Positions 24,533 through 38,250 of a stretch of DNA of 64,000 bases are shown here, piece by piece (positions within the stretch are counted from its first letter, which is position 1; each line of letters starts with the position of its first letter). Source of the DNA: Latrodectus hesperus (lineage: Eukaryota > Arthropoda > Arachnida > Araneae > Theridiidae); the NCBI GenBank assembly GCA_037975125.1, contig CM075862.1:45534277-45598276 (forward strand). Reading direction: 5' to 3'. The notes below the pieces were generated by a model. It made no database searches and had not been told where the DNA came from. It worked only from the letters and a program-made list of their open reading frames with translations. Both the position numbers and the translations under genes were made by a program.

Positions 24533-26903
24533 ATCTGAATTAAATGACATGAATAAATAAAAAATATTAGATATTTTTATTACAGTAAGAGCAAATAACC
24601 GATTTCTTAAATAAGGCTTTAAAGTAGCGAGCCATCGAATATTTAGGAAATGCCACTGTATAATAGTATTATTGTTTTTTTAGGTTATTATTTTCAGTTC
24701 ATAAAGTTCATCACTAACATGGTAAACCTACTTTTTATAAAAAATAAAAATAAACAATTTAACCACTTTCTAATGAGCTGCTGAACAACGGTGGAGTGAT
24801 GTTTTGCTTTTGCTTTGGGCATTTACGGCTGTCAAGGTAGGTGCTTGGGAGATTTCTGGGTTCTTCCCATACGATATCTGACTTTATCTTACTATTTATG
24901 AAAATATGCGCTAGAAAGACAATTAAATGGCGGAAACTAAAATATTTTACAACATTACGTGGTTTCAAAGTGAAAAATATGTTTTAGATATTAGTCACTT
25001 TAAACAATTGGAGATAATTTCTGCTTTTTATACGTACATCTATAGAGATAAGTACTAAAAAAATTTCTGGGGTCCCTGACTTTCGATACATGAAGTACAG
25101 CTCACTGCAAATATAAATTCTTTAAAAAGTAAATATGCGGCAGATGTTCAAATGGGGCTGGGTTACCCAATTTTTTATATCAAATAAGAATCAATGCTAT
25201 ACGCCGAAGTGTATAGTATCGATAGCATTTAAGAGTGTAGCAGGATCTGAATGTTAAGGTTCAATGTTAAAATGTAATAACATGGAACATTAACACCTAG
25301 TTTCCCGTGAAAGATTATTGGCTTAATCTAAGCACTATTGAAAAATATTAGACACCACCTTTATTTTGAAATTTCTCATTTACATTTTGTTTGAGTTTTC
25401 GTACAATTTTCAATTTTTTAAATCCCAAATGATCATTTAATCAACTATTTATAGGGATTTATTGCACTCGTCTTTTACATTTTCATTCAAATGCAGATTA
25501 AAATCATTTCTAACTAAACAATGGGAGATTTCTGAGCATTTTTAGAAGGCGCTGCTAATTTTGTGAGGAAACTTTAATTATTTCAATGCTCCTGAAAGAG
25601 CTTTAATTGAGTACCATCGTGGTTTTGACGGCACATAGCAGAAGCTTCAATGATACCTCCATTGTGCTTAGAAACTACCAAACATTAAAGTAACGTGTCA
25701 CGTAAGCTTATAGTACAAGCTACTAGGAAGAGATAAAATATTCAAAAACATATGCGTGAGTTGTTTAGAAATATTACTCTAGCATCTTAGGGGGTCATTA
25801 ATCATACTTGAATTACAGTAGCTCTGTCACAGAAGGCTAAATGTTTATCCTCTTAAATTCGTAAATTTAAAGTAGATTTGCTTGAAATTAGTATACTAAA
25901 GAATTAATACAATTTGATTAATCGCACATTTTTAGAAGGATTATTTGAAACATAGAACAATTTAGAGTACCTATGTGGTATATAAGGTAATCTAATATTC
26001 ATTCTATTGTTTTATTGCTTAATCAGTGGGTCTTAAATGCTTTAACATTTAACAGTTTTATATTCAATTATGAATATATTTGCATAAATTTAAGTGAGAT
26101 TGTTGTTTAAATTGATAAAATGTTTTATTTAATTTATCTGACGAGCATATTTTACTTTAATATAAAAGTCTTTGATTATAGTTTAATTTGTTAAAAATTC
26201 AAATTTTATTGATTTAAGATTATCAGCATAATATGAAAAATTCTGTAACCATCTTTTTTGTTAATAAAAGAAAATGTTTTAGAAAACGAAACTAGAGTAA
26301 AATATTCTTTATATATACAAATTGTCATGTTGAACAAAATATTTAATTGCCAAAGAGTTTCAAAGGTGATTTTAGAAAAAAATGATGTTAAATGCAAAAT
26401 ACTTTTTAAAACGTCTATTCCTAATGATAGGTTGATATGATATTACATATTTCACTATGTATTAAACAATATGGGCATTACATCAAATTTGAACTTCGTG
26501 TATGAGTAATTTTAATCGATTTTTACAAAGCTTAGACGTACTTATAATGTTTTTTGACTACATGATACATAATACTTTGATTGTCTCATTGCACGAATTT
26601 TATTTACTGTTACTCTATACGTTTATGTTTTTTTGTGCTATAGAAAATTATTAGGTAAAATAAATATCTTATTTTAAGAAACTACTATCCTCTTATATAA
26701 TGTACTTTACGTATAATTAACTAATTAACTTTACGTATAAATCTTATAAAAGAAGTATTTTATTGTTAAAAATTTAATGACCAGTTGGAAACCAATATTA
26801 AAGATCCTTTTAGAAAATTTTTGTCAAATAAATGCTATTGTTCTGTATTAAATATCAAGAACTTCCAGTCATTTTGAAACAATTATTTACCTAAATTTAT
26901 CAA
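24533..26903. other. AT-rich DNA with one GC-richer patch
   Basis: Mostly plain AT-rich sequence. The patch at about 24770-24960 is less AT-rich and open on the minus strand, with a donor-like CAAG|GTAGGT near 24835 on the plus strand, but no acceptor-donor pair or known motif supports an exon. Confidence 0.45.
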
Positions 26904-27225
26904 GAATAATAAGCAGTCAGTGCCTTCATTTTAGGAGATATTTCATTTTAGAAGATCGGATCATATTTTTGGGTTCAACTTATGAAAAGACAGTCTAGTA
27001 TAGACATTCAGTTAAATGATCGGAAATAATAAGCAGTCAGCACATCTTCATTAAATGGTTAATTCTTCAATTTATAAGATAGGGCGACATTTTAGTAAAC
27101 GAAGCTATAGAAAAGTTCGATAAAATTATCCGGAAATCTAATCGAACAACATCATTATAATCCCTCACTTTATGAGGTAGGATGGTTTCCTTAACTTATT
27201 TAATGAAAATGAAGTCTAGTATACA

Positions 27226-27730
27226 CACACATATACACAGGAGTGCAGGCAATTCTCAGTGTGCCTTAAAATTAATGGTTTTGGAATGCTCGCTTGTTAC
27301 CAAGTGACTCGTATTTTTGAATAACGGTAAGGTGACGGAGTTACAGCAGAGCTGGTACCCCTTCTTCAAATCCATGGCACACCATCTCACGGATTTTGAT
27401 TGTCACAGATTAATGTAGCCACCTCCCCAACCTATAAAGGTTAGGTTTGTTTGTCGCTCAACGGTCATTTTTTGCACACGAGGGCTAATTAGACCGGGAC
27501 CTACGGTTTAAAGTGGATTCCGAACCACCACAAACATCCATGCCAGAGGTGGGATTCGAACCCACGAACTGTTGAACCGAAGCCCAACCTATAGAGAACC
27601 GAGTGAGGTAGATTGTGGTCACTCTCCCAATCACTCATCCCAGAAAGCGATTCTTTCCTTTGCGGATCTAACGGGAAGCAACGTGAAGCTTCTGAACCAC
27701 TGGGGGCTCTACAACCAAATATTCATGTTC
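27226..27730. mobile_element. Unclassified GC-richer insertion splitting the tandem array
   Basis: The array reads up to AGTCTAGTATA near 27225 and resumes at about 27731 (TTCATTAAAATTTTCAGAAG). The roughly 360 bp in between, not counting the SINE nested in it, is GC-richer and shows no coding motif. Fragments such as GCAGAGCTGGTACCCC and TTCAAATCCATGGC are weakly tRNA-like, so it may be an old SINE or part of a larger transposon. Ends are approximate. Confidence 0.5.
27440..27582 (-). mobile_element. tRNA-derived SINE, group B, 5'-truncated copy
   Basis: Minus-strand copy very similar to the one at 24336-24518. It starts at CTTCGGTTCAACAGTTCG, so it lacks the A box, but has the intact B box GGTTCGAATCCC and ends with TTGAGCGACAAACAAAC. 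The direct repeat CCCAACCTATAAAG (27426-27439) and CCCAACCTATAGAG (27583-27596), one mismatch, is its target duplication. Confidence 0.9.
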
Positions 27731-28215
27731 ATTAAAATTTTCAGAAGTGATAAACAATGAATATTTTCATCAATTGGAAAAATTTTCAATTTATGAGATA
27801 GGGCGATATTCTTGACTTCAGATAATGAATCTATAGTCTAGCATAGACGTTCAGTAAAACTAATAGCAATTATAATCAATTAATATCGTAATAATAAAGA
27901 ATTTTATGAGATAGGATGACATTCTTGAGTTCAGTTAATAGAAATACAGTCTAACATAGATGTTCAAAAAATTTTCGGAAATGATATGCAACTAACATTT
28001 TCATTGCATAAATCTTCAATTTATGAGATCGTGAAACTTTTTAACTTCAGTTAATTAAACTATAGTCTATCAAAATTCATTTAGTAAAATTAACAGGAAT
28101 TAGAATCAATCAGCATCGTTATAATCCCTCATTTATAAGAACTGATTTTTATCTTCAGTTAATACAGTCTAATATTTAAAAAAAATTAATGAATGATAAG
28201 CAATCATCATTTTTA

Positions 28216-30009
28216 TAACTTGGAAATTTCTTATTCCTTTCAGATTAAATTTGTTTTTGTATCGCTACAAAAGTTGAAATTTCTGATATAAAATTTTTGT
28301 GTATTAAACTACTTTTACCAAATTCATAAAATAAAAATCTATGTCAATAATTTCATATTTTGTTTATTTTACTGGATTAACTAGCTAACATATATAATTA
28401 ATAGAAAGGGTTTTTAAACACAGCAATAATGATTCAAAATACAAGTTTATGAAGAAATTTTATTATGTTTATAAGCAAACTTCAAATGGTTTGTTACACT
28501 TGTCGGATTTAAATCCAGTTGAAGACGCAGGTAAACTTGAAGCGTATGTTTGATGAAAAAGTTTTAAATTTAAAAATATCAGTCTTCCTATTTTCACAAA
28601 CAATGAGATCATGAAATCATTGAAGTATTAATTCCAATATGCAAGTAGCGTTAAATGATTTGCTGAATAACTCAATTATGTGTCAAATAAGTAAAAAACA
28701 TTTTGTTTCACTAAATCTAACTGAAGCTACGCAAAGAAGATTAAAGCACACAATTGAAATATAAATGTTTTAAGCCTCGAAAATTTTGATTTTAAAGAAA
28801 ATTAAACGGCTTTCTATTATCTCAAGCAAGGAAATCATGAAATCATATCTGATGAGTAACTATAAATAGAGCTACATTTTTAATTATAAATTACATACCA
28901 TGTAAAAGTTTTTAAAAGTACTGTATACATTTATGCATTTCCGTTTAACTAATCAATTTTATTTCATCGAATTTTCATTTTATCTTTTGATATTATGAAG
29001 TGTTTCCTCAATATTTAGTTGAATCTAACATGAGTCAACATTTTACAGAGAATTTTAATTATGAATGATGTTTATATTATATTGTTTATAAATTAAACAT
29101 GTTGGGGTAAACTATAGATAAGTAAACATTTTGAATTAGTTATTCGCAGTATTCTTCGATGAAAAAATTTTCACATTTGAAATGAAAACTGTCTGTTAAA
29201 GTATTGATTACTGGAAAACTGTGAAAATTTCAATTTTGTTTTTGATCCCTGTTTTAGTTCTCTATTTTATGGCTTATTATGATGATAAATATTAACGGAG
29301 TATCATAATTTATATCCTAATAAATTTATAACAGAATTTCCTATTATTATAAATATATACCTTTCTCAAATAAGAACTTTAAATGAGTTTAATGAAACCA
29401 ATAAGAAATATATTCAGTGTAAATATTTGAAATTTTATTGGCATTAACATTTACAAGTGACCTTTCTAGTTTCCTATTATTTTAAACAAGTTATGAACTT
29501 TCCAAAGCGTGCTAAAATCTGCAACACATTGTAAATTCTTTTGGAGTAAAACGTGTTTGAAATTGCAACACTTTTTGTTGCTTAAGAAAAGTGGTAAAAA
29601 CTATTTACAATGATACTACTTTCAAGTGTACAAATAGAATATGAGCTTTGTTATTGATTAAACCTATTTTTATAATAGCTTACTGAAATTTTTAGTAGAA
29701 GGTTAAAATAGCAAATGATTTGAAGCACTGTAACCCTTATTTTATTAAGTAAATTCCAGTGCTATTAGTAAACAAATGTTGAAATGATGCAAAAAAACTT
29801 CAATGCAACAAGAGCAAATATAATAAAATTGCAGGATAAAACTATATTGAAAATTGCGGAATAAAACTGCATTGAGATATATGAATAATATACAGTATAG
29901 GTGATTTAATTTCACTTAGCATTATAAAATCATGTTTTAGTTCTCCAAAAATGCTTGCTGGAGGAAGCAGTTGGAAGCTTCAACTTCTCTGTTACTCAAT
30001 CATGCAGAT
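28216..30009. other. AT-rich non-coding stretch
   Basis: No feature that I can support in about 1.8 kb. Confidence 0.5.
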
Positions 30010-30017
30010 AATTTTTA

Positions 30018-30414
30018 GGCACAGGTGCCTTATAACTCAGGATGCCAAATTCAGAGATTGGCTATTTTTTGGCGGATATTTTTATGTATTTGGCAACCTC
30101 GTTTTTATTACGTCATGCATATGGAGTTGGGGTTTCGCGTTAGGCTGACCACCTAATCGGGACATATGCTTCGCACCCCAGGGCCCTCGGTCATGAAAAC
30201 AGTTATGGGCACTGTAGGCCTTGGCCCATATGGGCTGTCGTGCCATGGAGTTTAGTTATACATATAGAGACCTATTAGAATTATGCAGAAAATTATATTT
30301 TGGTAACTATAGAATTTAAGTCATCGCGCACGTCACGGTACGTCAACTTGGCAACATTTTTTCATCGCCAAAAAATTTAGAATTTGGAATCATAGATTAT
30401 ACGGCACCTGTGCC
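30018..30414. mobile_element. MITE of the 17766 family, copy b, interrupted by a SINE
   Basis: Same terminal repeats as copy a (GGCACAGGTGCC at the left, GGCACCTGTGCC at the right) in the opposite orientation, flanked by the 8-bp direct repeat AATTTTTA (30010-30017 and 30415-30422). The right half matches copy a closely (CATCGCGCACGTCACG, CTTGGCAACATTT). The extra length comes from the group D SINE piece at 30127-30244. Without it the element is about 275 bp. Confidence 0.9.
30127..30244 (+). mobile_element. SINE, group D, 3' fragment nested in a MITE
   Basis: Matches the 3' half of the copies at 45906-46172 and 50363-50557: GTTAGGCTGACCACCTAA, CGCACCCCAGGGCCCT, GGGCACTGTAGGCCTTGG. A short direct repeat, ATGGAG (30121-30126 and 30245-30250), flanks it. 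The host MITE sequence resumes on both sides, so the SINE arrived after the MITE. Confidence 0.85.
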
Positions 30415-30422
30415 AATTTTTA

Positions 30423-31263
30423 TTTATAAACAACTCAGATAACTGGTTCATCATTTGCAATTATAATTAGATCCTCCATAAAACATAAAAAATAATATTT
30501 AAGCTAAAGTCTGGTATAAAAACTAACACATACCATGTATTCTTTTCTCTTAGAACATTTTAGAGATAATTGGCTATATTTCCATGTCGCAAGAAAGAAA
30601 ACATTTGTGAGTAAGTTCTCAAGCACTTACTTTTAAGATGCGAATTCAGAACTGCAACATATATTTCCTGTTTTATAAACATGGATGAGATAGAATCTAA
30701 AATATTCCAATGCAGAGCTCAATGAAATCTTATGGCACAATATGTCATAGAGGTCAACAGAATTTTCTCCACTCAACGCTTCCTTGCAATTGAATTCCTC
30801 TGTCTGTCAACTTGAAAACTATGAACCTGATGCCATTTTTAACCCAGTAAACATAATGATTGTTTTGAAATAAAGAATATCTATTATAACCAAAAACTAC
30901 TCTTTGTTAGTACAAGTTAAAGTTCTAAAAATAAAAATATAGAAAATCTCAATCATCATAAAATTTTTTAATCGGAATTAAATAATAGAAATAAAGTAAA
31001 TGTCATTAAGTATCGCTTCTCTCTTTATAAATTTTATTAAAATTCAGTTATATTTTGAGTAAATATGAATAATTTAAAGAATTACACGAGACAATCTTAA
31101 GAAAATGTCCGTTGTGATATCAGTTTCTATTTATATATTTACTAATTTTCTTAGTACCTATCCATTTTCAATGAATCATATAAAAATTAGCAGTAAATTA
31201 TGTTTATTAAAATTATTTTATACTATTAGTTTAAAGTCAAACTATTCATTCACTTAGTCTAAA
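30423..31263. other. AT-rich non-coding stretch
   Basis: A slightly GC-richer segment at 30570-30850 shows no frame or repeat I can recognise. Confidence 0.45.
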
Positions 31264-31640
31264 TTAAATCATGTGGCATAGTGGTAGCGCTACCAAGTCA
31301 CAGGTCCGAGGTTTTGCCCTCAGACTGCACAAGGTTGATTGAATCTGTCACCCCTTCAGTGAGTCGATAAAAATGAGTGCCAGCATTGCTTAGGAATTAA
31401 AAACACTAGGACGTCCACCAAACTTGGATATACTACTTTGCATCCCAGGGCCTCATGCTTAGGAATTAAAAACACTAGGACGTCCACCAAACTTGGACAT
31501 ATTCTTTGCATCCCAGGGCCTCATGTTCAGGAATATAAAAATGCTAAGACGTCCATCAAACTTGGACATATACTTTGCATTCCAGAGCCTCAGGTCACGA
31601 AAACAGATGTGGGCACTGTAGGCCATGACCCCTACCAATA
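31264..31640 (+). mobile_element. SINE, group D, with tRNA-like head and internal triplication
   Basis: The head GTGGCATAGTGGTAGCGCTA is A-box-like, and CACAGGTCCGAGGTTTTGC stands at the B-box place. The 3' part GGGCACTGTAGGCCATG matches other group D copies. Unusually, the middle consists of three tandem copies of a 68-69 bp block (see 31388-31593). Confidence 0.8.
31388..31593 (+). repeat. Three tandem 68-69 bp blocks inside a SINE
   Basis: Units at 31388-31456, 31457-31524 and 31525-31593. Each runs from GSTTAGGAATTAAAAACACT-like sequence through ACGTCCACCAAACTTGGA to CCCAGGGCCTCAT. Units 1 and 2 are nearly identical; unit 3 is more diverged, suggesting stepwise duplication. Confidence 0.93.
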
Positions 31641-31649
31641 AGTTAATTT

Positions 31650-34600
31650 CATTCTAAGTACTTTTTTAGTTCTTATAAGTTTTAGTGCATTTATTTATAA
31701 TATTACAAAATTTTAATCATACTTGTTTGTTTGACTTCCATAAAATGCCACTGCATTACAATACTCTTTCAGATTACATTAAATGTTTATAGGGTGAAAA
31801 AAAAACTATAAAAATCATTAATACTTCTATTAAGTCTTAGTGATTTATTTCTTTACATTTTCAGATTAATAACTCCTTCTCACAATGACTGCCGAAGCAG
31901 CCAATGACAAAATAAATTCTACATATTAATATTAGATGTCAGAAGAAAAAAAATTCATAAAACCAATATTGTCGAAATTTCTTTCCTCAATCATTGATTG
32001 AATATTATTTAAAATTTTCGAATTATAAAATTAATTATATAATAAAAAAAGGTTTTGCTAGTAAGTATGCTGTCTTATTTGCATTGAAGCCAAAAATAAA
32101 AAAGTTTTACATTATTGTAAAGCATAAAATAACAAAGAATATTTTCAATTTAAGAGTATATGAAAAAACCTCAGAATTCATACAAATAAATAAGGTAAAG
32201 CGTATTTTAAACAATGATAAAATGATTGTTATTTGAGATGAAAAGTCAAAACATAACGACAGAATCTATAGTTTTTTTAATGAAACTAAATGAATATTTT
32301 CATCAAAAAACCATGAAAGAAATCTTACAAAATGCAGAATAAAACTAAAAATATACTTCTGTGCACCAATAAATGATTATCACGGACGGGCCATTGATTG
32401 ATCAACTATTGGAATTATATTTGTTAATCTATGTTTCATATTATAGTCAAGGGTAAATCATGATTTATTTTAACATTTTTCTTTTAGAACTACTAATTTG
32501 GTTTATTTTTTCATAAAAAATGTATGATTTTATTGCACACTCAAGTATTTTTTCACAACTGCACTCTAAAAATATTCAGACCTGGTAAACACATAATTAT
32601 TTACTGTTCGCACAATACACGCACAATATTTCGGGTGCATTTTGATTATTTTTTCCAATAGCAAGCTTTTCTGCTCCCAATGCATGAATTTTTATACACA
32701 CACACACATTTAAATATGATGTTATCTTTGTAAAATGTTGTTTTCAATACTTTTAGAATTTAACAAAATTCAAATTACATACTTTGCTTCATTTAGAGAA
32801 AGTACAATTCAAAGAAAATCTTTCCTAAGAAATCTGATAGTGAAAAATCGATATGCTAATTTCTCTGCTGCTGCTTTTTTTTTAAAGAAAAGAATTACAA
32901 TTTTTTTTAAACGCTCGATATCATTCTATAATTAAATCAATTTTTTTCTTTGAACATTCTGTAATATAATTCTGGAAATTAAAAAGGAATTAAAATAAGA
33001 AATGAAACAGTAATATATGAATGAACATAATTTCCAATCCGAGATATTTGAATCAATTACATTTCAGAATCCTTTTTCTTAAACTATGAAATCAATGGTT
33101 TTAAACAATAAGATGTATTACTATTATTTCTTAAAACAATACCTTAAATCGTTAATTTTTTTATTTTGAAAGCATTGATAGTCTTCTTTGTGTTAACTTT
33201 TTTTAAATAGTAGCGCTAATTTTTGATGCGGCAAAAAGTGCCAATGTTCTAAAATTGTTCTTATTGTAATCTCATTTTGCAAAAATAAACAAAAAAGATT
33301 AAGCTTTTTAGTGATCTGATATCCATATTATAGTCCATATTACTGTGTTTGACTTTTTATCTTAATTATTTTTATTCATGTAGAATCATTTATGAGCTTT
33401 TCAAATCTAAAATTTAAATATGAAGAACTTCTTCAAATTTTTTCTGCTTCCTTATACTCGAGTTTGGTGTAGAATGAAACCATGAAATGTAAATAAGTAA
33501 AGATCAGGTAAAAATCACATAAGAAATTACTTTATACACATTTGTTTTAGTTTTATGAAAATGTTATTTTTTCATATTCATTTATTTTTTACTGATTACA
33601 TTAAAATCACAGATATTCCGTGAGACAGGGTTTAATAATTTACGATATGAAAATTGATTATATTTTTGATTATTTTTAGGTAAAGAAAAATAATTAAAAA
33701 TATCACTTACAAACTAAAAAATACATGATCAAGAAATTATCGAAAACATTCAATATTTGACTCAACACAATAGTTAACACAAATGAACATTATGTGTCAT
33801 AAGCAGAGTTGAAGAGAAACTAACGAATGGATATTTTCTCTCTCTCTACTGAATTACTTTATTCATTAAATGTAATCTCTGAAACATTATCAGTGGTTTC
33901 TTAATATCCAAGCCTAGCCATATGATGAGGTCTTTCAGGCATTTTTCCTTGACAAATACAGGTTGATCAATACTTACGATTCCTTTATATTACCAGACAC
34001 TTATCGAGATCACTGGAGAGTTTTTCACAAAGTAATAGCAGTCCTTTGTCGAGTCTGAGACTCTTTTTTGACGCTATAGGACATGGTAAAATTCCAGCTG
34101 TTTTAAGTATTCTCCTTTGAAATATGCTAATAATTTCTGTCCTACTGATAAAACTCACCTTTGATGTGGATATTTATGGATACAATGAGAAGATGGTTCT
34201 CGGAGACAAGCTTCTTTATATCCGCTAGTAGCATATAGCCGCCAGAACAGCCAAGAATAAATATGTTTGTTTTTATTTTTTGTTTTGATATTAAAAAATT
34301 ATAACTGTTCTTTTTCCTGAGATCTTGAAATCTGCATCTTAAAAATTGCTCTTATTCACTAGGGAAATAAATTTTCGAAACGAGCCTGCTCGAAACACTT
34401 GCGTCATTTTAATATCCTCTAGTGTCTCAATAAGGCGTTTCCGATCCCATGTTGTTATTTGATTCCGAGTCGTCAGGGAGTACTTCACGGTACATTTTGG
34501 CTACGGCACGCTGTACACATACACATATACGTTGTTTATTTTATTATTTGTTAATGCTTTATAAAATAAAATTATATAGTAAATAATTTATGTTGTAAGC

Positions 34601-34730
34601 ATATTGTTAACAATTTATTATTCAGAGTAAGTGCGAAACGTGCATATATATTCTTGGTTCAAGAAATAAGGAATGTATTTATCTATTACTTATACATCAA
34701 AAAGAAAATTTCCTTCTCAAAATTTACTTT
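31650..34730. other. AT-rich non-coding stretch
   Basis: About 3 kb. A Lys-rich open frame at 31994-32236 looks like low-complexity AT-rich sequence and is not called. The segment at 33890-34500 is less AT-rich but shows no recognisable motif. Confidence 0.45.
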
Positions 34731-34735
34731 ATTAT

Positions 34736-35792
<1,057 letters not shown>

Positions 35793-35796
35793 TTAA
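35793..35796. repeat. TTAA target duplication, left copy
   Basis: TTAA directly before the piggyBac end CCCTTTGACGGTTA; the matching TTAA is at 38251-38254. Confidence 0.85.
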
Positions 35797-38250
35797 CCCT
35801 TTGACGGTTAGGGAAAGGAGCAGTTTTCGCTTACTTATATAATTCGCGCTGTATTGCGATTAAACAGTAGTTGAAATTCGCGGCTGTTTTCCTCCGACGT
35901 TCTTCCGAAAATGTCACCCTTCTTTGGTGATGCCGTAGATAGCTCACCTCACGCGTTTTATAAAGATTAAAGTTTTTTTAATATATAAATAATAGTTTTT
36001 AAGTACTTTAAAATAGTTAATAAATGCTAATTAGTAAATAGTAAATTATAAATGATTATAACCAATTATTTAAATAATAATCGTTAATTATAAATATAAG
36101 ACAAATATTAAATTGAAAAGTCTAAATAAATGCAACTAATGTAAAACTTTTTGAAGCATTTAAATACAGTAATTACCTAAAAATCTTTTTGGGAGTGATA
36201 TACTTTAAAACATGGAATTACATATAATGGTGCATTACAGTCTTTGCAATATGTGCGTGTTTCACGGTGAATTCTTTTTCCATTATCATCATTTTTGCTA
36301 CAACATACCACACATCGTCTAGTAGGTTCCTTCTTTTTTTCAGTAGGTGGAATATAATCAGGGAAGTGGCGAGCTGACAATCTTAAAGTATTCGAAACTG
36401 TTTCAGTAGGTTTTGATTTCAAATGTCTGTGAGTGTGATATTTTTCAACAATTCTTTCAGCTAGTTCAATTCTGAATTCCAAATTTGATTTTTTATTCCC
36501 TTTTTTATCCACAGCTGGAAAGCATTAAAAATTGTTATGTCCAATAAATAACGAAATAATATTTCCTTTTCTTATAATATTTCCTTTGAAGAGACCGAGT
36601 TACGTCATAGTATCCAATTTGCTGATCCATGCGATCTATACCACCCATAGTATTATTGTAATCTAAAACAATCTTAGGCTTGTCTATTCCCATATTTTTT
36701 AAAATTTATTTGGGACTTTTATGATTTCAGGATTATGAATTAAACTTATAAAATGAGCATACTTTTTATCTCTCCATCGCATGATCATCATCTTACCTCT
36801 TTGATAGGCAAGTAAGTCTCCCTTTTTTAAGATTTTCTGTTTTTAGTTCCTTCGGTCGATCTTTTCTGTTAGGTTTAATGTTCCAAAAAATCAGTTTTAG
36901 TTTCAATAACATTTCCCCTAATTCGGGAGAGTTGTAGTAATTATCCATAGTTAGGCAGAATCATTTGTTTAATAGCGGCTTAGATAATGTCAAAACTACC
37001 TGAGTAGAAAACGAACATTCTTTATTTTCATCAGATATATATGTGCCTTTACCGACATAAATTATAATAGACCACAAGTATCCACTATGAGATTCATAAG
37101 CATTTGGTCATAAGCATTCACGTCATAAGCATTTGGATACCGAATCTGGCCCTTTTAAGTGGTAAGCATTGAGTCCAAGAAAGTCTCCCTTTATACAGCA
37201 ATAGACTTTCATCAATACATATGTCTTGCTCGGGTGTGTAAACTTCTGAAAATTTTTTCTGTAAGTAATTTAAAACTGTCCATATTTTTTTTAGTTTTGG
37301 CTGAGGATGAGAAGAATTAGTGCTTTCATTCCTATCAAAATGAAGAAATTGCATAATAAGGTCGAACCTTCTCGAACTCATGAGGTTAGAAAAACTTGGT
37401 TTCAGTTAACTTTCTTTTTGACCAATACATTCTTACAGTTGGTTTCGTAATTATTCTTTGCAAAATTAATCTTGCAAAAAAACCATCAATTCATTCGCAT
37501 TAGTTTCACTCCAATGATGAGTTCGGGAATGTCCTTTGCTTTTAAATTTATATAAATTTTTAGCAGCAAAAATGTTGGTTTCAGTAACAATATGATTTAC
37601 AATCTCATCAGTAAAAAACAGCTCGAAGTACTCTAGTGGATCCGAAATATTTGTCACGCAAGCTTTCATTCCCACATCACCAGTAAAACTAAATCGGCTA
37701 GGAGCGGGAGAACTTGAATCAATTTTACACCAGTGTCGTACACTCGAAAAATCTTTCTCATCGCTTGAATCGTCTTCCGAGCTTGATATACTATGAACAA
37801 AATCTTCATCAGACTCAAAACTTGATAAGCTTTCTGTATCACAATCATAACCATCGTCATAATAAATATCATTTAACTTTCGCTTTTGAGCCATTTTACT
37901 TTACAAACACACCCAAAATAACGCGCCAAAATGGCTATAAAAAGAACAAGGTAAAAAGACAAGCATCCTCAATCATTATGAAAAGAAATTCATGCAACCC
38001 GTAGTAACCATCTGTAGTCAGTAAAACTAACTAAATTCGCGAGTAGAATTCATTTGTAACATTATCAATGCAGAATAATATTGGCGAACAAGCTCAGCTA
38101 ATCAGCGTGCATTGAGGGAAATTTTAACTACGCGAGTAGGACTCGTTTCTAAACTTTCGGTTGAAAACATGCTACCGAGCGAAACACGTTTGCGCGCATT
38201 ATGAAGCACGATTCGATTGCGAGCTCAGCTCGTTCATAATCATCAAAGGG
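35797..38250 (-). mobile_element. piggyBac-type transposon, both ends present, dead
   Basis: A 2454-bp element. The left end starts CCCTTTGACGGTTA and the right end, complemented, starts CCCTTTGATGATTA, giving terminal inverted repeats of about 14 bp, each flanked by TTAA, the hallmark target of piggyBac. ATTCGCG-type motifs recur near both ends (for example 35842, 35877 and 38034), possibly subterminal binding repeats. The transposase gene fills the middle on the minus strand but is broken, so the element could at most be moved by a related active transposase. Confidence 0.93.
36177..37894 (-). pseudogene. piggyBac transposase, frameshifted
   Basis: The ATG at 37892-37894 opens an acidic, Ser-rich N-terminus (DESLSSFESDEDFVHS-like), followed by the DDE_Tnp_1_7 start (FTGDVGMK... 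and YFELFFTDEIVNHIVTETN). The frame breaks near 37466 and resumes at 37381. The three catalytic Asp motifs survive in separate frames: DICIDESLLLYKGRL, LTMDNYYNSPELGEML (about 36940), and DYNNTMGGIDRMDQQ (about 36640). The C-terminus (36512-36177) has a Cys-rich RING-like finger (CVVC ... YCKDC ... CFKVYH) and ends FKVYHSQKDF. Total length would be about 570 residues, normal for the family. Frameshifts and stops at several points show it is not functional. Confidence 0.93.

Larger units (their letters stand above)
26904..28215. repeat. Diverged tandem array of alternating ~115-bp monomers
   Basis: Related blocks recur every roughly 102-124 bp. Type A units read like GGAAATRATAAGCARTCA...CATTTTCATTRAAT...CTTCAATTTATGAGAT (about 26904, 27025, 27741, 27973, 28192). 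Type B units read like RGAATTATAATCAATCAACATCGTTATAAT...TTTATGAGAT (about 27131, 27865, 28090). Both then share GGGCGACATTCTTGACTTCAG and AGTCTAGTATAGACGTTCAG. The order is A A B (insertion) A B A B A, i.e. largely a dimeric higher-order unit of about 230 bp. It is old, with many substitutions and indels, and is split at about 27226-27730 by foreign sequence. Confidence 0.75.

Noticed and set aside
24759..24968. 69-codon minus-strand frame in a GC-richer patch
   Set aside because: No recognisable motif, no leader and no convincing acceptor-donor pair.
31994..32236. 80-codon Lys/Ile-rich plus-strand frame
   Set aside because: Composition is what AT-rich random DNA gives; no motif, no leader, and no GC rise.
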